DNA of 64,000 nucleotides, taken from an uncultured Caldilineaceae bacterium (GTDB lineage Bacteria; Chloroflexota; Anaerolineae; Caldilineales; Caldilineaceae). Positions 9,288 through 18,528 of the stretch are shown piece by piece. The notes under the pieces are model-generated. The model was not told the origin of the DNA and did no database searches. It was given only the letters and a program-made list of their open reading frames with translations. How positions within the stretch are numbered: the stretch's first letter is position 1; each line of letters opens with the position of its first letter. The stretch spans positions 868,001 to 932,000 of the forward strand of contig OX638330.1 of NCBI GenBank assembly GCA_951812725.1. The letters are read 5' to 3'. Made by a program: the position numbers and the translations under genes.

Positions 9288-10064
9288 TCAGTGTGTATCC
9301 AGTACTTCCAATTCCGCCAGCCGTTGAATCCAGCGTTGGTGGCGGGCGTCGTCGATCGAGCGCCAGTGTGGACCGTACATAGTGCGGCCGGTCTGCGCAA
9401 AGGCTCTGTGGTTACCCCGCATCTGTTCCTGGATGGCGGCCGCGGCCGCCGGCGTATCCGGGTCTTCATAGTAGACAATGACACCCTGGCGGCGGTGGTT
9501 GTCTCCACCAAAAGCCGCGTGCCAGAGGGCGACATTGAATACCAGGACATCACCCGGCTCCGATTCAAATGTGTAGGATGGCACGTCCGCCTGGGCAATG
9601 TTATATGCCGTCTCAGGATCCAGGCTGATCTGGCTGTGGAATGGATCGCGGTGGGAGCCAGGAATGACGCGCAGGGCGCCGGTGTTCCCGTCCAGCGGAT
9701 CCGGATAGATGCAAAACTTTACAGCCGTGTAGTCCAGCGACCCGGTATCGGGGTGCCAGCGGGTGTCATCGACGTGGTAGTTTCCGTCCACCGCTATTGC
9801 CAGCACATCCTTGCCCAGCAACTGTTCGGCCACAGGGGCAAAGCGATGATCATGGGCCAACCCGGCGATGAAAGGGGACTGCTCCTCCATCAGCGAGGCG
9901 TAATGGCGGCTTTTGCCGTCGTGTTTGCCCCCTTCAATCCAGGAGTCCAGTCCAGCATTGAACTCACGCCTGTACAACGCCATCTCCTCCGCAGAAAGCA
10001 ACTGGCGGAATACCAGGAATCCGAAATCGTGGAACAGGTTTAACTGCTGTTTTGATAGTTTCAT
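9288..10064 (-). CDS. Phytanoyl-CoA dioxygenase (PhyH) family Fe(II)/2-oxoglutarate oxygenase
   Basis: A 258-aa jelly-roll oxygenase. The iron triad can be placed at His104-x-Asp106 (WHPDTG) and His182 (ALWHAAFGG), followed by arginines at 191-192 that fit the 2-oxoglutarate carboxylate. Bacterial family members hydroxylate small molecules, open phosphonates or act on osmolyte-like compounds, rarely phytanoyl-CoA itself. The gene is flanked by VOC genes on both sides. About 310 bases separate it from the upstream VOC gene, so it may have its own promoter. Confidence 0.85.
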   Translation of the reverse strand: MKLSKQQLNLFHDFGFLVFRQLLSAEEMALYRREFNAGLDSWIEGGKHDGKSRHYASLMEEQSPFIAGLAHDHRFAPVAEQLLGKDVLAIAVDGNYHVDDTRWHPDTGSLDYTAVKFCIYPDPLDGNTGALRVIPGSHRDPFHSQISLDPETAYNIAQADVPSYTFESEPGDVLVFNVALWHAAFGGDNHRRQGVIVYYEDPDTPAAAAAIQEQMRGNHRAFAQTGRTMYGPHWRSIDDARHQRWIQRLAELEVLDTH

Positions 10065-10376
10065 GCCAGCTCTTTTGGTGAGGAAGTGGTCGTATCCGCC
10101 TTGCTGAACAGGTGTAAAGAGAAGGAGTCGGAGTCGCGCCGGCCACTGTCTTTTTGGGCTTCCCGAAAGGTCAAGAATTGCCCGCAGGTGCGATTGAGGT
10201 CAAGCTGCCTAAGCTCGCTGGAGTATAGCATTCCAATTCGCGGCTGGTCAAGCATAAGTTTCGCTACCGAATGCTGCAGCGATGGCACGGCAACCGGCGC
10301 CTTTCCCCATATGAAAAAGCTGGCGCGCGCTCCGAACGGCGACCGCTTTCCCCTCGCCCCTTACTCGACTTGCGAT
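10065..10376. other. Intergenic spacer, nothing recognised
   Basis: 312 bases between the PhyH gene and the VOC gene at 10377 (both minus). I see no convincing promoter, hairpin or coding frame with family features; a 75-codon minus frame here shows no recognisable motif. Confidence 0.5.
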
Positions 10377-10826
10377 CTAGTGCTCGTACTCCTCCATCAG
10401 TTCGACCAGATTGCCGTCCGGGTCATAGCAGAAGCAGACGCTGACGGAGCCCTCGGTCAGTTCAAAGTTTACCGGTCCCGAGATGAAATCGACGCCTGCG
10501 TTCCTCAAAAAGGCCACCGTTTCCGGCAGGTCCTCAACGGTCAGAGCGAAGTGACAGGATCCCACCGAACCCATAGGGGTAACGTGCTTGTTCCCCTCCG
10601 GCGCAAAGAATTCGAGCAAGTCGATCAATATTTGGGGCGTGTCCGCGGCGGCCAGCCGGGTTGACTGCGCCCGGGAACCCTGCATTCCCCCGGCCATGTC
10701 GCACTTTTCCCCTTCCAACTGGTGCTGCTCAACTTGCCGCAGTCCCAATTTCCCGACATAAAACTCCAAGGCCCCCTCGGTGTCGCTGACCGTAATTGCA
10801 ACATGATCGAATGCCTTGACTTTCAT
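10377..10826 (-). CDS. VOC/glyoxalase-fold protein
   Basis: 149 aa. It starts MKVKAFDHVAITVSDTEGALEFY (first metal His in DHVAI) and ends with CYDPDGNLVELMEE, which carries the terminal Glu. It is clearly related to the proteins at 8796 and 12675, so local duplication within the operon is likely. AGGAG-like spacing is seen upstream (AAGGAGAATACAGCC before ATG). It is about 90 bases downstream of the SDR at 10917. Function beyond the metal-binding VOC fold is unknown. Confidence 0.85.
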   Translation of the reverse strand: MKVKAFDHVAITVSDTEGALEFYVGKLGLRQVEQHQLEGEKCDMAGGMQGSRAQSTRLAAADTPQILIDLLEFFAPEGNKHVTPMGSVGSCHFALTVEDLPETVAFLRNAGVDFISGPVNFELTEGSVSVCFCYDPDGNLVELMEEYEH

Positions 10827-10916
10827 GGCTGTATTCTCCTTGTAGACGTTGCCGGCGAATAACCCATCTCCAGAGTATTCAGACTGTGATTGCTGTACTT
10901 GGGCGATCCTGGCGTG

Positions 10917-11735
10917 TCATTCGGCATTCCCGCCGACGCGCCGCAAATACCTGGCCGCACCTTCCCTTAGCTGCCTGCCGGAAGGCTGGATCGCGGTTGC
11001 CCCGCCATCCACCATCAGCACCGTCGCGGTGATATAGGAAGCCTCATCGCTGGCCAGGAACAGGATTGCATTCGCCACCTCTTCCGGCTCGACGAAACGG
11101 GAGAACATTGTCATGGCGGCGTAGGGCGCGACGTTTTCGGCCGGCGTGCGCGCCATCATCGGCGTGTTCATCCCCGTTGGGCAGACGACGTTGGCGCGAA
11201 TGCCTTCTTCGCCGCAGTCCTGCGCCAGGCAGCGGGCCAAGCCGATCAGGCCGTGCTTTGAAGTGTTATAGTCGGCCTGCAGTTCGTTCCCCACCACACC
11301 GGACATTGAAGATACAAAGACGACGCTGCCCCCGCCCTGCCGGCGCATCGGCGGAATCACGTACTTCGAGCAAAGGAACGGGCCCCGCAGATTCACGCCC
11401 ATTACCCGGTCCCACTCCTCTGCATCTATATCGGCTATATGTTTGCCGCTGCCGAACGTGGCGGCATTGTTCACCAGGATGTCAACGCGGCCATATTCGG
11501 CCAGCGTGGCCGCCACCATCCGTTCCGCTTCCTCCGCGCTGCTCACGTCGACGACAACCGCCAGCGCCTCGCCGCCCCCTGCCACGATTTCCTCGGCGGT
11601 GTCGTGGGCGGTTTTCCCGTTCATGTCGGCAATGACGACCCTGGCGCCCTCGGTCGCGAACCGCTGCGCCGTCGACCGTCCCAGCCCCTGGCCGGCGCCG
11701 GTGACAATCGCGACTTTGTCTTGCAATCGACCCAT
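10917..11735 (-). CDS. SDR-family oxidoreductase with C-terminal extension
   Basis: 272 aa. The cofactor loop TGAGQGLG is at 12-19, NNAA at 89-92, Ser143, and Tyr156-x3-Lys160 (YNTSK). The core resembles the SDR at 7194, but the protein continues about 20 residues past the usual VDGG end with a basic tail (RQLREGAARYLRRVGG). It lies 41 bases after the metallo-hydrolase gene and is the third SDR in the operon. Confidence 0.9.
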   Translation of the reverse strand: MGRLQDKVAIVTGAGQGLGRSTAQRFATEGARVVIADMNGKTAHDTAEEIVAGGGEALAVVVDVSSAEEAERMVAATLAEYGRVDILVNNAATFGSGKHIADIDAEEWDRVMGVNLRGPFLCSKYVIPPMRRQGGGSVVFVSSMSGVVGNELQADYNTSKHGLIGLARCLAQDCGEEGIRANVVCPTGMNTPMMARTPAENVAPYAAMTMFSRFVEPEEVANAILFLASDEASYITATVLMVDGGATAIQPSGRQLREGAARYLRRVGGNAE

Positions 11736-11776
11736 TCGTCTGTACCTCCCGGCGTGGGATCGTCTAGCTCTCAGGG

Positions 11777-12580
11777 CTAACTGCCGTTCCTGGCGGGAAC
11801 GTGCACAGAGTCGCCTACCAGCAATATGCGGATGTCAAACTCCGGTTGTTGCTGGTGGTAAAGTTCAAACAGCTTACCGATATCGCCGGTGTGATTGCGC
11901 CAAAACTCCCAATGAAAGGGTAGAAGAGTCTTCGGGCCGAGCTTCTTCGCTACCTCTATCAGCTCCTCCACCTCCATGTACCATGTGCGGCCAAAGGCCA
12001 GCAGAGCCAGGTCAAGGTCGTGCTCCGCCCCGATCTCGGCGATGGCCGGGCCGTCCCAGGTGTCGCCCGAGACAAAGAGCTTCGTCCCGCCCGACGAAAA
12101 GACGAAAGTCGCCGCGTGCGGCTCGTTCGGATCGTAGGAAGGATAGACCTGCATCTCAACGTCGCGGAACTGGATCGAGTCGCCTGGGGCTACCTCGCGG
12201 ATGCGGTCGCTGTCGATGCCGAACTCGCGCATGAGCTTTGCCGAGGAGCTGGGCGCCACACAGAAGGCGTCCGTATTGTCTATGATGGGCACCAGCGTGC
12301 CGTCATGACAGTGGTCCACATGATCGTGGGTTGAGATCAGGATGTCGGCAACCCGCACTTCGTCAGGTTTGATCGGAATCGCCGTTGCCCTGTAGGCATC
12401 CGGCACCGCGTCGTCCGGCGTTCCGTAAGAGTAGGGATCAATCCAGATCATCGTTTCCGGCGTTCGGTAGACAAAGCTCGGCCCCCCTAACGCCCAGAAG
12501 AGGATGCCGTCGTCAACCGTTTTCCCTTCAATCTCGTCCAGAAATGTCTTGGGCCAATAAGCTACATCTCGCATATCCAA
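11777..12580 (-). CDS. Metallo-beta-lactamase-fold hydrolase (UlaG-like)
   Basis: A 267-aa MBL-fold protein with the metal signature THDHVDH (His85, His87, Asp89, His90), a later SGDTW aspartate and a C-terminal LPFHWEFW histidine. UlaG (L-ascorbate-6-phosphate lactonase) is the best-known protein of this subgroup, so opening a sugar lactone is a reasonable guess given the dehydrogenases around it. That role is inference from context. It is preceded by the VOC gene at 12675 (94-base gap). Confidence 0.8.
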   Translation of the reverse strand: MDMRDVAYWPKTFLDEIEGKTVDDGILFWALGGPSFVYRTPETMIWIDPYSYGTPDDAVPDAYRATAIPIKPDEVRVADILISTHDHVDHCHDGTLVPIIDNTDAFCVAPSSSAKLMREFGIDSDRIREVAPGDSIQFRDVEMQVYPSYDPNEPHAATFVFSSGGTKLFVSGDTWDGPAIAEIGAEHDLDLALLAFGRTWYMEVEELIEVAKKLGPKTLLPFHWEFWRNHTGDIGKLFELYHQQQPEFDIRILLVGDSVHVPARNGS

Positions 12581-12674
12581 TCCTTTTGCTGATTGCGCCG
12601 TGCGGCAAATGACTATGCCGCTTCAAAGGGTTGTCTCGAATGCCAGCCCTCCTTCGGCAAGACTTTGCTACTGA

Positions 12675-13184
12675 TCAGGCAGCGCTCCAATTGAAGTCGT
12701 GCGGCACCTGTGCGCCGGTGCCAGTTTCGTTCAGTTCGAGGAGGTTGCCATCCGGGTCGTAGAAGAAGAGGACGTGCCAATCGCCTTCGCCGGTGAATCG
12801 CACCGGCGGCGAGACGATCTCTACGCCGGCTGCCTTCAGCCGTTCATAAGTGGCCGGCACATCTTCGACGCCAAAACAGAAGTGCGCGCTGGGCACATGG
12901 TGTATCGGCACCCGACCGGTTGGGCTTTCCGGGTTTATCCATTGGATCAGGTCGAACGTAAAGCCCTGTTCCGAAGTGCGCGTGTGGCCGTTGACGCCGC
13001 CGGGCGGGCGCAGACGATACTCGCGCATGTGTACATTCGACATTGCGGTCATCTCATCGATCGGGCCGCCATCGTGCTCTTCCGGCGAGACGACCTCCAT
13101 GCCGAGAATGTCCCGATAGAAGTGCAGGGATTTCTCCAGATCACTGACCATAATGGCAATGTGATCGATCGTTATGCTGCTCAC
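12675..13184 (-). CDS. VOC/glyoxalase-fold protein
   Basis: 169 aa. The N-terminal DHIAIMVSDLEKSLHFY and C-terminal FFYDPDGNLLELNE carry the metal His and Glu. It has a longer central loop than its paralogues at 8796 and 10377. The GGAGGAAT stretch just before the ATG is a good ribosome binding site. It is the first gene after the terminator that follows the solute-binding protein, so its expression depends on read-through or on a promoter in the 13185-13258 spacer. Confidence 0.85.
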   Translation of the reverse strand: MSSITIDHIAIMVSDLEKSLHFYRDILGMEVVSPEEHDGGPIDEMTAMSNVHMREYRLRPPGGVNGHTRTSEQGFTFDLIQWINPESPTGRVPIHHVPSAHFCFGVEDVPATYERLKAAGVEIVSPPVRFTGEGDWHVLFFYDPDGNLLELNETGTGAQVPHDFNWSAA

Positions 13185-13258
13185 TCTATTCCTCCTCCGT
13201 GAGTGGGTGTCCTGGTTCCTCCCCGCTTGCTTGGCAGTCGAGGAAAATGTCTATGACG

Positions 13259-13285
13259 AAAAAAGGGGAGGCAAGGAGCCTCCCC
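13259..13285 (-). terminator. Intrinsic terminator after the solute-binding protein gene
   Basis: On the minus strand an 8-bp stem GGGGAGGC/GCCTCCCC (arms 13265-13272 and 13278-13285, loop 5) is followed by six T. It lies about 34 bases after the binding-protein stop and before the rest of the operon. It should make the binding protein far more abundant than the enzymes and permeases. Confidence 0.85.
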
Positions 13286-13318
13286 TGCTTAATCAACCTT
13301 CTTCGCTACCGGTAGACT

Positions 13319-14638
13319 TTATTCCTCGGCCTGAATGGCGTTGATCTGCTCCACCATGTTGTCGGTGGCCTGTTCGATTGTGCTGTCGCCCAGGAGCATC
13401 AGTTCCAGTTCTGAAGTGAAGGCGCGCTGCACTTCGGTCGGCTTCGAGCCCCAGTGTTCCGGCACAAAGGTGTCGCCAAATGTGAACGGTTTGGTCATGA
13501 ATTCAAGCTGGACTGGATCATCCACGAATTTGGCCGCATTTTCAGCGAACTTGTAAGGAATGGGGATTTTCTTGATCATCGCCGTGATAGCGTCTTCGTC
13601 CCATACATAGAAGGAGATGAAATCCCAGGCCTGGTCAACATAGGGCGTGTTGGATGGGATCGAAAATGGGTGGGACTGCCCCGTGCTCACCCGACTGCCG
13701 CCAGGCATCATCGGCCACAGTGCCATCGTCGCATTCAGGGCGTAGTCCTGGGTATTCGCGCCCCACGAGTCCCAGTCTGAGAGGACGGCTGCTACCATCC
13801 CAATCTTGTCGCTGGCGAAGATTCGCTCGCCCAGCAGCTGCTGCTCGCTCGGTGTGGGCGAGACGCCCGATTCCAACAGCCAATCGACCGAATAGGTAAA
13901 GGCCTCGCGTGCCTCATCCGAATTCAACAGACATTGGGTCTCGTCTTCGTTGAACAGCGAGCCACCGTTTGACATAATCAGGTCCAGATAGATCATATTT
14001 GGCGGCACAGCTGCGCCCCAGATGTCGGGCGGGCTGGCGATGGCCTTGACCGCGGCGTCCATCTCGTCCATAGTCCAGTCGTCATAGCGCGGCAACTCGA
14101 CGCCGGCCTCCTCAAACAGTTTGATGTTGTAGGCAAGGCCGCGCGGCACCGCGCCGTGCGACGGCACGCCGTAGGCGTTGCCCTGGTAGCCGGCCCACAC
14201 CCACGGGCTGCCGACAAGCCCGTCCACATCGACACCGTCCCTTTCGATCAAATCATCAACTTGGGTGAAGACCGAACGCTGCACAAGCAAGGGGAAGAAA
14301 GGCGCCTGCACCCACAGAATTTCCGGGGCGGTGCCGCCTGCAAATTGGGTCAACATCTTCTCGGCGTACCCTGACCAAGGGCTGACCGCCATCTCGACCT
14401 GGGTTTCATTCGCACCGTTGTATAGATCGAGGACATCACCGAATATGTCGCCCCAGGCCATAAATCGGAGGGTTACGGCCTCCTCCATGGCAGAGTCATC
14501 AGCCATCGACTCTCCCTCTGCCGCGGGCGCGCCGGGCGCGGCGCAGGCTGCCAGCAGCGCGCCGCCGGTTGCCACTGTCATGCCTTTCAGAAAGGCGCGT
14601 CTGCTTGGTTGCGTCGTGTCATTCAACATCGTTGACAT
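13319..14638 (-). CDS. Extracellular solute-binding lipoprotein, CUT1 type
   Basis: A 439-aa binding protein. It combines a twin-arginine signal (SRRAFLKGM around 12-20) with a lipobox LLAAC ending at Cys32, so it should be exported folded by Tat and lipid-anchored. An Ala/Glu-rich linker follows the Cys, then a two-lobe sugar-binding fold with typical features (ILWVQAPFFPLL, GQSHPFSIPSNTPYVDQAWDFISF). AGGAGGGAG lies seven bases before the ATG. It presumably feeds the permeases at 4143-6057, although eight or nine genes and a terminator intervene. The cargo is unknown. Confidence 0.92.
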   Translation of the reverse strand: MSTMLNDTTQPSRRAFLKGMTVATGGALLAACAAPGAPAAEGESMADDSAMEEAVTLRFMAWGDIFGDVLDLYNGANETQVEMAVSPWSGYAEKMLTQFAGGTAPEILWVQAPFFPLLVQRSVFTQVDDLIERDGVDVDGLVGSPWVWAGYQGNAYGVPSHGAVPRGLAYNIKLFEEAGVELPRYDDWTMDEMDAAVKAIASPPDIWGAAVPPNMIYLDLIMSNGGSLFNEDETQCLLNSDEAREAFTYSVDWLLESGVSPTPSEQQLLGERIFASDKIGMVAAVLSDWDSWGANTQDYALNATMALWPMMPGGSRVSTGQSHPFSIPSNTPYVDQAWDFISFYVWDEDAITAMIKKIPIPYKFAENAAKFVDDPVQLEFMTKPFTFGDTFVPEHWGSKPTEVQRAFTSELELMLLGDSTIEQATDNMVEQINAIQAEE

Positions 14639-15334
14639 GGTACTCCCTCCTGGTATTGGGGTAAACGTAACCGATTATGTGAAGTGAATGATACGCTTGA
14701 AAGGCCTGCTATGTATAGAAATTGGGCCATATTTGATGGGTTACATCAGCGTGTGTGGAGCATGGTCAGCGCATTCAGGCGTTCCGACCAGGATGTGCCC
14801 ATCCTATCACAACTGACTCCTTGCGAAAAACTGCAAAAAAGTACCATTTTCTTCCGGCACAAATCTCAAACCCAACTTGCATCGTAGCAACGCCGCCAGT
14901 TTCAGAGTGCCTTCCAAAGTGAGGCACTCACGCTGTCACAGACTCCTCGCCCATCTCTCGCGGCTCGTGGGCGGTCTGACCTTCGGCCCTCCCTTGTGCG
15001 GGGGAGTCCCCTTGCAACGCCCCCCTGAAAACGCGCGCTCCATCTATAGGCCTTTACCGCGGCCAAGCGGCGGCCAAACAGTGCTTTCAGCTGCCGACGT
15101 AACACAATAGCCTGAAAGGGTGGAAGGGATGAACCGTCGAGCAAGATAGGTATGGCTTGAACCAAAATTCAGAAGTCGTTCTGGATTGCGGCCGCCGCAG
15201 CCGGTGCCCACCTCGGTGCCTTCGAACCGCGGCACCCGGGATTGGACATGAAGGCTAGCATGCGAGGGGAAGGTGAGGCCTTCTGGTCGTGCGGGAATTG
15301 TGTCCGGGTCAAGAAAATGGGCGAGGGCTGAATG
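14639..15334. other. Gene-free spacer with a possible MITE-core relic
   Basis: About 700 bases between two minus-strand clusters. Positions 14967-15030 resemble the inverted core of the 286-bp element family (same order: a GGGCGGT block, a GGCC hairpin, CCCTTGTGCGGGGG, then GCAACGCCCCCCTGAAAAC). The terminal repeats and target duplication are missing, so it is at best an old fragment. I see no gene in the rest. Confidence 0.4.
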
Positions 15335-17038
15335 TCAGGACGTTCTTTCCAGCCACTGTACGGCTCTGTCAAGAACAATCTGCGCGAGGGCGCTGTCCGT
15401 CCTAACGTGCTTGTCGGTGAGCACAAGGGTTGGGATGACATCGAGCCTCTCAAAGAAGTCCTGCCAGGCGCGAAACTTACTTTCCGACCACCAGAGGCGC
15501 TGGTCGGGGAATGTCCAGACGCCGCGCCTGGGCTCGGGAGGGATCGAGCCGGATGCGCCGTAACTGAGCATGTAATTGCCGAGGAGACGGCGGTACATTT
15601 CGGCGTTGACCAGTTCGTCCAGCATGCTGCCGTCGTGTCCCAAATCCAGATCGATCCAAAGTATCTCGCCCTGTCCTGACGAGAGCGCGTACATCCCGGC
15701 TACCCATTCAGATGTTCCTTCGCCGGTGAAGAGTACACCGGGAAACGCGGCCTGCAGTTCTTCGAAAAGGAGACCGACGCCGCGCATGTGATCGTGGTGG
15801 AGATCGTTGATGGGGAATGCCGACTGATCCAGGTGGAAGGCGTCTATCGCATAGTCATTTACAAGACGGCCAATACAGTCGATCATCAGCTGTCTGAACT
15901 CCGGCGCATCTGGCGAGATATAGGCAAAGGTCGGCTCGATGTTTTCATCCTTATCGTAGTCGACCTCCCAGGAGACCGGCCTTCCGAAGAGATCATGAAT
16001 CTGGTGCTGCTTGAATTGAGGATAGAGAGGGTGGTCCAACGCCATTCCCCAAACGTTCATGTGTGCCAGCACCTTGAATCCGAGGTCGTGGGCCGACTTC
16101 ATAAAGCGGGCGAATCCCTCAGCTCCCCCCAGCTCCTCGCCAGGGAGGTTGTCGGGCACATGGTAGTCGACGCGTCCTTCATGGCCGAGTATTTTGATCA
16201 GGGTGCGTTCCGGCGGGAATAACTTAGCCAGTTCATGCAGCCGCGCCTCCATCTCAGCAAAGTTATGGCACATTTTGCCGTCCGAAGTTACCCCGTGCAG
16301 AATGGCCATGAAGGCGACCCGGCGCAGCCATTCGGGCACATCGGGCCTTCGGTCGAAAGGCGTCAAGTCGTAGGCCTTCTCCATCCACTCGATGTAAGGA
16401 TCGACGGCATCCTCCCAAGACTCAACGCGATCGATGTGCCAGGTTGGCGAGCTGTGCTCGTTACTGAGTTCGAAAGCGTTCTCTTCCGACATGAGATGGA
16501 CTTCGAGGCTGTCTTCGAAGCGGTATGCCCAGAACCGCTTGAAGCGGGGAGGATGTTCATTCGATCGTATACAGACGGTATTTTCGTCGCCCTCAATCAG
16601 AATGAACTGCGCGGCCATGCCAGGAATGGGGCCGACCGGAAAGACGATGCCGGTTTCTCCGCCGCGTCCCCGCACCGGGTAGGCGCCGTGCGGAAATATG
16701 AAACACTGCCCCGCCGATTCGCCGATCTCCCATCTCAAGCCCGGAGGCGTGACGACCTTACCGTAAGGAAGAGACTCGACAAACACCTTTATTCCCTTAA
16801 TTAATTCCGAGTGTTTAGCATGAGCCTGCCAGCTGACGCTCTGCGAACTCCCCGAGAATGAGACCTCAAACTGAGCAGGGACGCGCCCGCTGTCATCTCC
16901 GTAACTTACCTCCTGCGCACGGTAGATGAGGCGCTCTCCTTCTCGCACAGGGTCGGAGAACTCGGCAGTGTAGGCGTTGCTGGTCGTCAGGACCTGGAAC
17001 AAAAAAGTATAGCCCCCAAAGCTGATGCGGCTGGCCAC
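15335..17038 (-). CDS. Glycoside-hydrolase-like TIM-barrel protein
   Basis: A 567-aa protein without a signal peptide. Residues 1-200 look like a beta-sandwich. From about 235 on there is a (beta/alpha)8 pattern seen in alpha-galactosidase/amylase-like hydrolases: GFKVLAHMNVW (320-330), AIDAFHLDQSAFP with Asp404 in the nucleophile position, and LFTGEGTSEW with Glu440. These catalytic assignments are inference. It is the last gene of an ABC importer operon (109 bases after the binding protein), which fits cytoplasmic hydrolysis of an imported glycoside. I cannot assign a GH family. Confidence 0.6.
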   Translation of the reverse strand: MASRISFGGYTFLFQVLTTSNAYTAEFSDPVREGERLIYRAQEVSYGDDSGRVPAQFEVSFSGSSQSVSWQAHAKHSELIKGIKVFVESLPYGKVVTPPGLRWEIGESAGQCFIFPHGAYPVRGRGGETGIVFPVGPIPGMAAQFILIEGDENTVCIRSNEHPPRFKRFWAYRFEDSLEVHLMSEENAFELSNEHSSPTWHIDRVESWEDAVDPYIEWMEKAYDLTPFDRRPDVPEWLRRVAFMAILHGVTSDGKMCHNFAEMEARLHELAKLFPPERTLIKILGHEGRVDYHVPDNLPGEELGGAEGFARFMKSAHDLGFKVLAHMNVWGMALDHPLYPQFKQHQIHDLFGRPVSWEVDYDKDENIEPTFAYISPDAPEFRQLMIDCIGRLVNDYAIDAFHLDQSAFPINDLHHDHMRGVGLLFEELQAAFPGVLFTGEGTSEWVAGMYALSSGQGEILWIDLDLGHDGSMLDELVNAEMYRRLLGNYMLSYGASGSIPPEPRRGVWTFPDQRLWWSESKFRAWQDFFERLDVIPTLVLTDKHVRTDSALAQIVLDRAVQWLERTS

Positions 17039-17146
17039 GACGTTTCTCCTTTCGCAAAAGGGGTTGGACAGAATGGGATAAAGGAAGGTGCGGCAAAAAG
17101 CCGCACCTTCGGACTGCTATCATATTAACTGAAGTGCGTCAGGCGC

Positions 17147-18475
17147 CTAGCTGGCTGCGTAGGATTTGTCGAGGCAGGCCTGGGCCTCGGCCGCAGCCTC
17201 CTGAACCAGAGCCTCCAGGGGGCGTTCTTCGTTCTCGATGTAACGGGTCCAGATGCCCTCAAACTGCGGGTGGACACAGTCCCAGTGGAATTCCGTGCGC
17301 AGGTAGTTGGGCACAGCGGTGGGCAGCTGGGCCTGCTCCCAGAATTTGCTCAGGACAGGATCCTGGTCCCATCCCAGATTCAGCCAGGTCTGCGGAGTCG
17401 GCGGCGTCCAGGCCCCCACTTCGGCGGCTATCTGGCTGCCTTCCACACCGCTGATGTATTTCATCAACTCCCAACTGGCCTCTTTTTCCTGTGAACCGGT
17501 CCACATGTAGTACTGTACCGAGTCCCCCCACGCGAATGACTCGCCGCCTTCGCGAATAGGAACGGATACCATGTCCCAATCGAATGGGACCTCTTTCAAG
17601 TCCACCAGATTCCAACCTGAGGCCTGGAACATGCCTACCTTGCCAGAACCAAAGGCAAATGGGCCAAGCGCTTCCGACTGGGCCCCGGACGGCGCAACTT
17701 GATGCTCCACCTGCAAATCCAGAACCCACTGGATGGCCTCGATCGACGTTGGCGTGTCCAGCAGACCTTGCACCTGTCGCCCATTCTCGCTCACAATCTC
17801 AAATCCCATATTCCAACAGAACGCCTGGTCCCACAAGAGTGTGCCAGGACCGGAAATGAGCGTACCCCAGGTTCCTAACTCTTCATCGGTGAGGGCGATG
17901 CAGGCGGCCAGGTAGTCGTCTATCGTCCAACCCTCCTCTGGTAGCGGCACCCCCATCTCGTCGAAGAGACTGGCATTGTAGCCAACCATTCCCCAGACGC
18001 CGTCACGCGGCGTACTGTACATGCGTCCCTCATAGGTCGCCCGCTCAATGCAGATCGGGAACCACATCTCCTCCGCCTGGATTGCGTCGCCTTCGAGCAT
18101 CGGCGTGATGTCTTCCGTAAACCCGCGGCGGGCGAAGTCGGTGGCGTAATAGAAGACCCAGACGTCCGGCCCCGTGTCACCGGCGATCATGGACAAAATC
18201 TTTTCAGCGAAGCCCCCCTCCGGTACATCCTGTACTTCGACTTGAATGTCAGGATTCTGTTCCATGAAAGCGGCCGCCATATCGATGTAGGCCGGCTGCC
18301 AGTCGAGAACATCCGGGTTCCACCACGAGATGGTCGTGGCGGCAGCATCCGGAGCTTCCTCGTCTCCCGCCGCGCCTGGTGCAACGGTCGCGCAGGCTGC
18401 CAGCAGGCTGCCCGCCCCAGCCAGCGCTCCCAATCGCAGAAAATCTCGACGACTCTGTTGCGCGCTTACTTTCAT
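17147..18475 (-). CDS. Extracellular solute-binding lipoprotein, CUT1 type
   Basis: 442 aa from ATG 18475, which has a strong GGGAGGG site; the longer frame from 18532 lacks one. It has a twin-arginine motif (SRRDFLRLG) and lipobox LLAAC with Cys28. The mature part begins with acidic/Ala residues, then TTISWWNPDVLDWQPAYIDMAAAFMEQNPDIQVE, which is typical of family-1 sugar-binding proteins. It follows the two permeases at 18529-20404 and precedes the hydrolase-like gene. It is diverged from the binding protein at 13319, so the two importers probably have different cargos. Confidence 0.92.
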   Translation of the reverse strand: MKVSAQQSRRDFLRLGALAGAGSLLAACATVAPGAAGDEEAPDAAATTISWWNPDVLDWQPAYIDMAAAFMEQNPDIQVEVQDVPEGGFAEKILSMIAGDTGPDVWVFYYATDFARRGFTEDITPMLEGDAIQAEEMWFPICIERATYEGRMYSTPRDGVWGMVGYNASLFDEMGVPLPEEGWTIDDYLAACIALTDEELGTWGTLISGPGTLLWDQAFCWNMGFEIVSENGRQVQGLLDTPTSIEAIQWVLDLQVEHQVAPSGAQSEALGPFAFGSGKVGMFQASGWNLVDLKEVPFDWDMVSVPIREGGESFAWGDSVQYYMWTGSQEKEASWELMKYISGVEGSQIAAEVGAWTPPTPQTWLNLGWDQDPVLSKFWEQAQLPTAVPNYLRTEFHWDCVHPQFEGIWTRYIENEERPLEALVQEAAAEAQACLDKSYAAS

Positions 18476-18528
18476 ACTTCCCTCCCTGTGTGGAATGTGT
18501 GAGTAACGACCCAATGTTTCGGAAAGAT

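Noticed and set aside
14684..14887. 67-codon plus-strand frame divergent from the binding protein gene
   Set aside because: It overlaps the expected promoter region, has no ribosome site worth noting and no recognisable domain.
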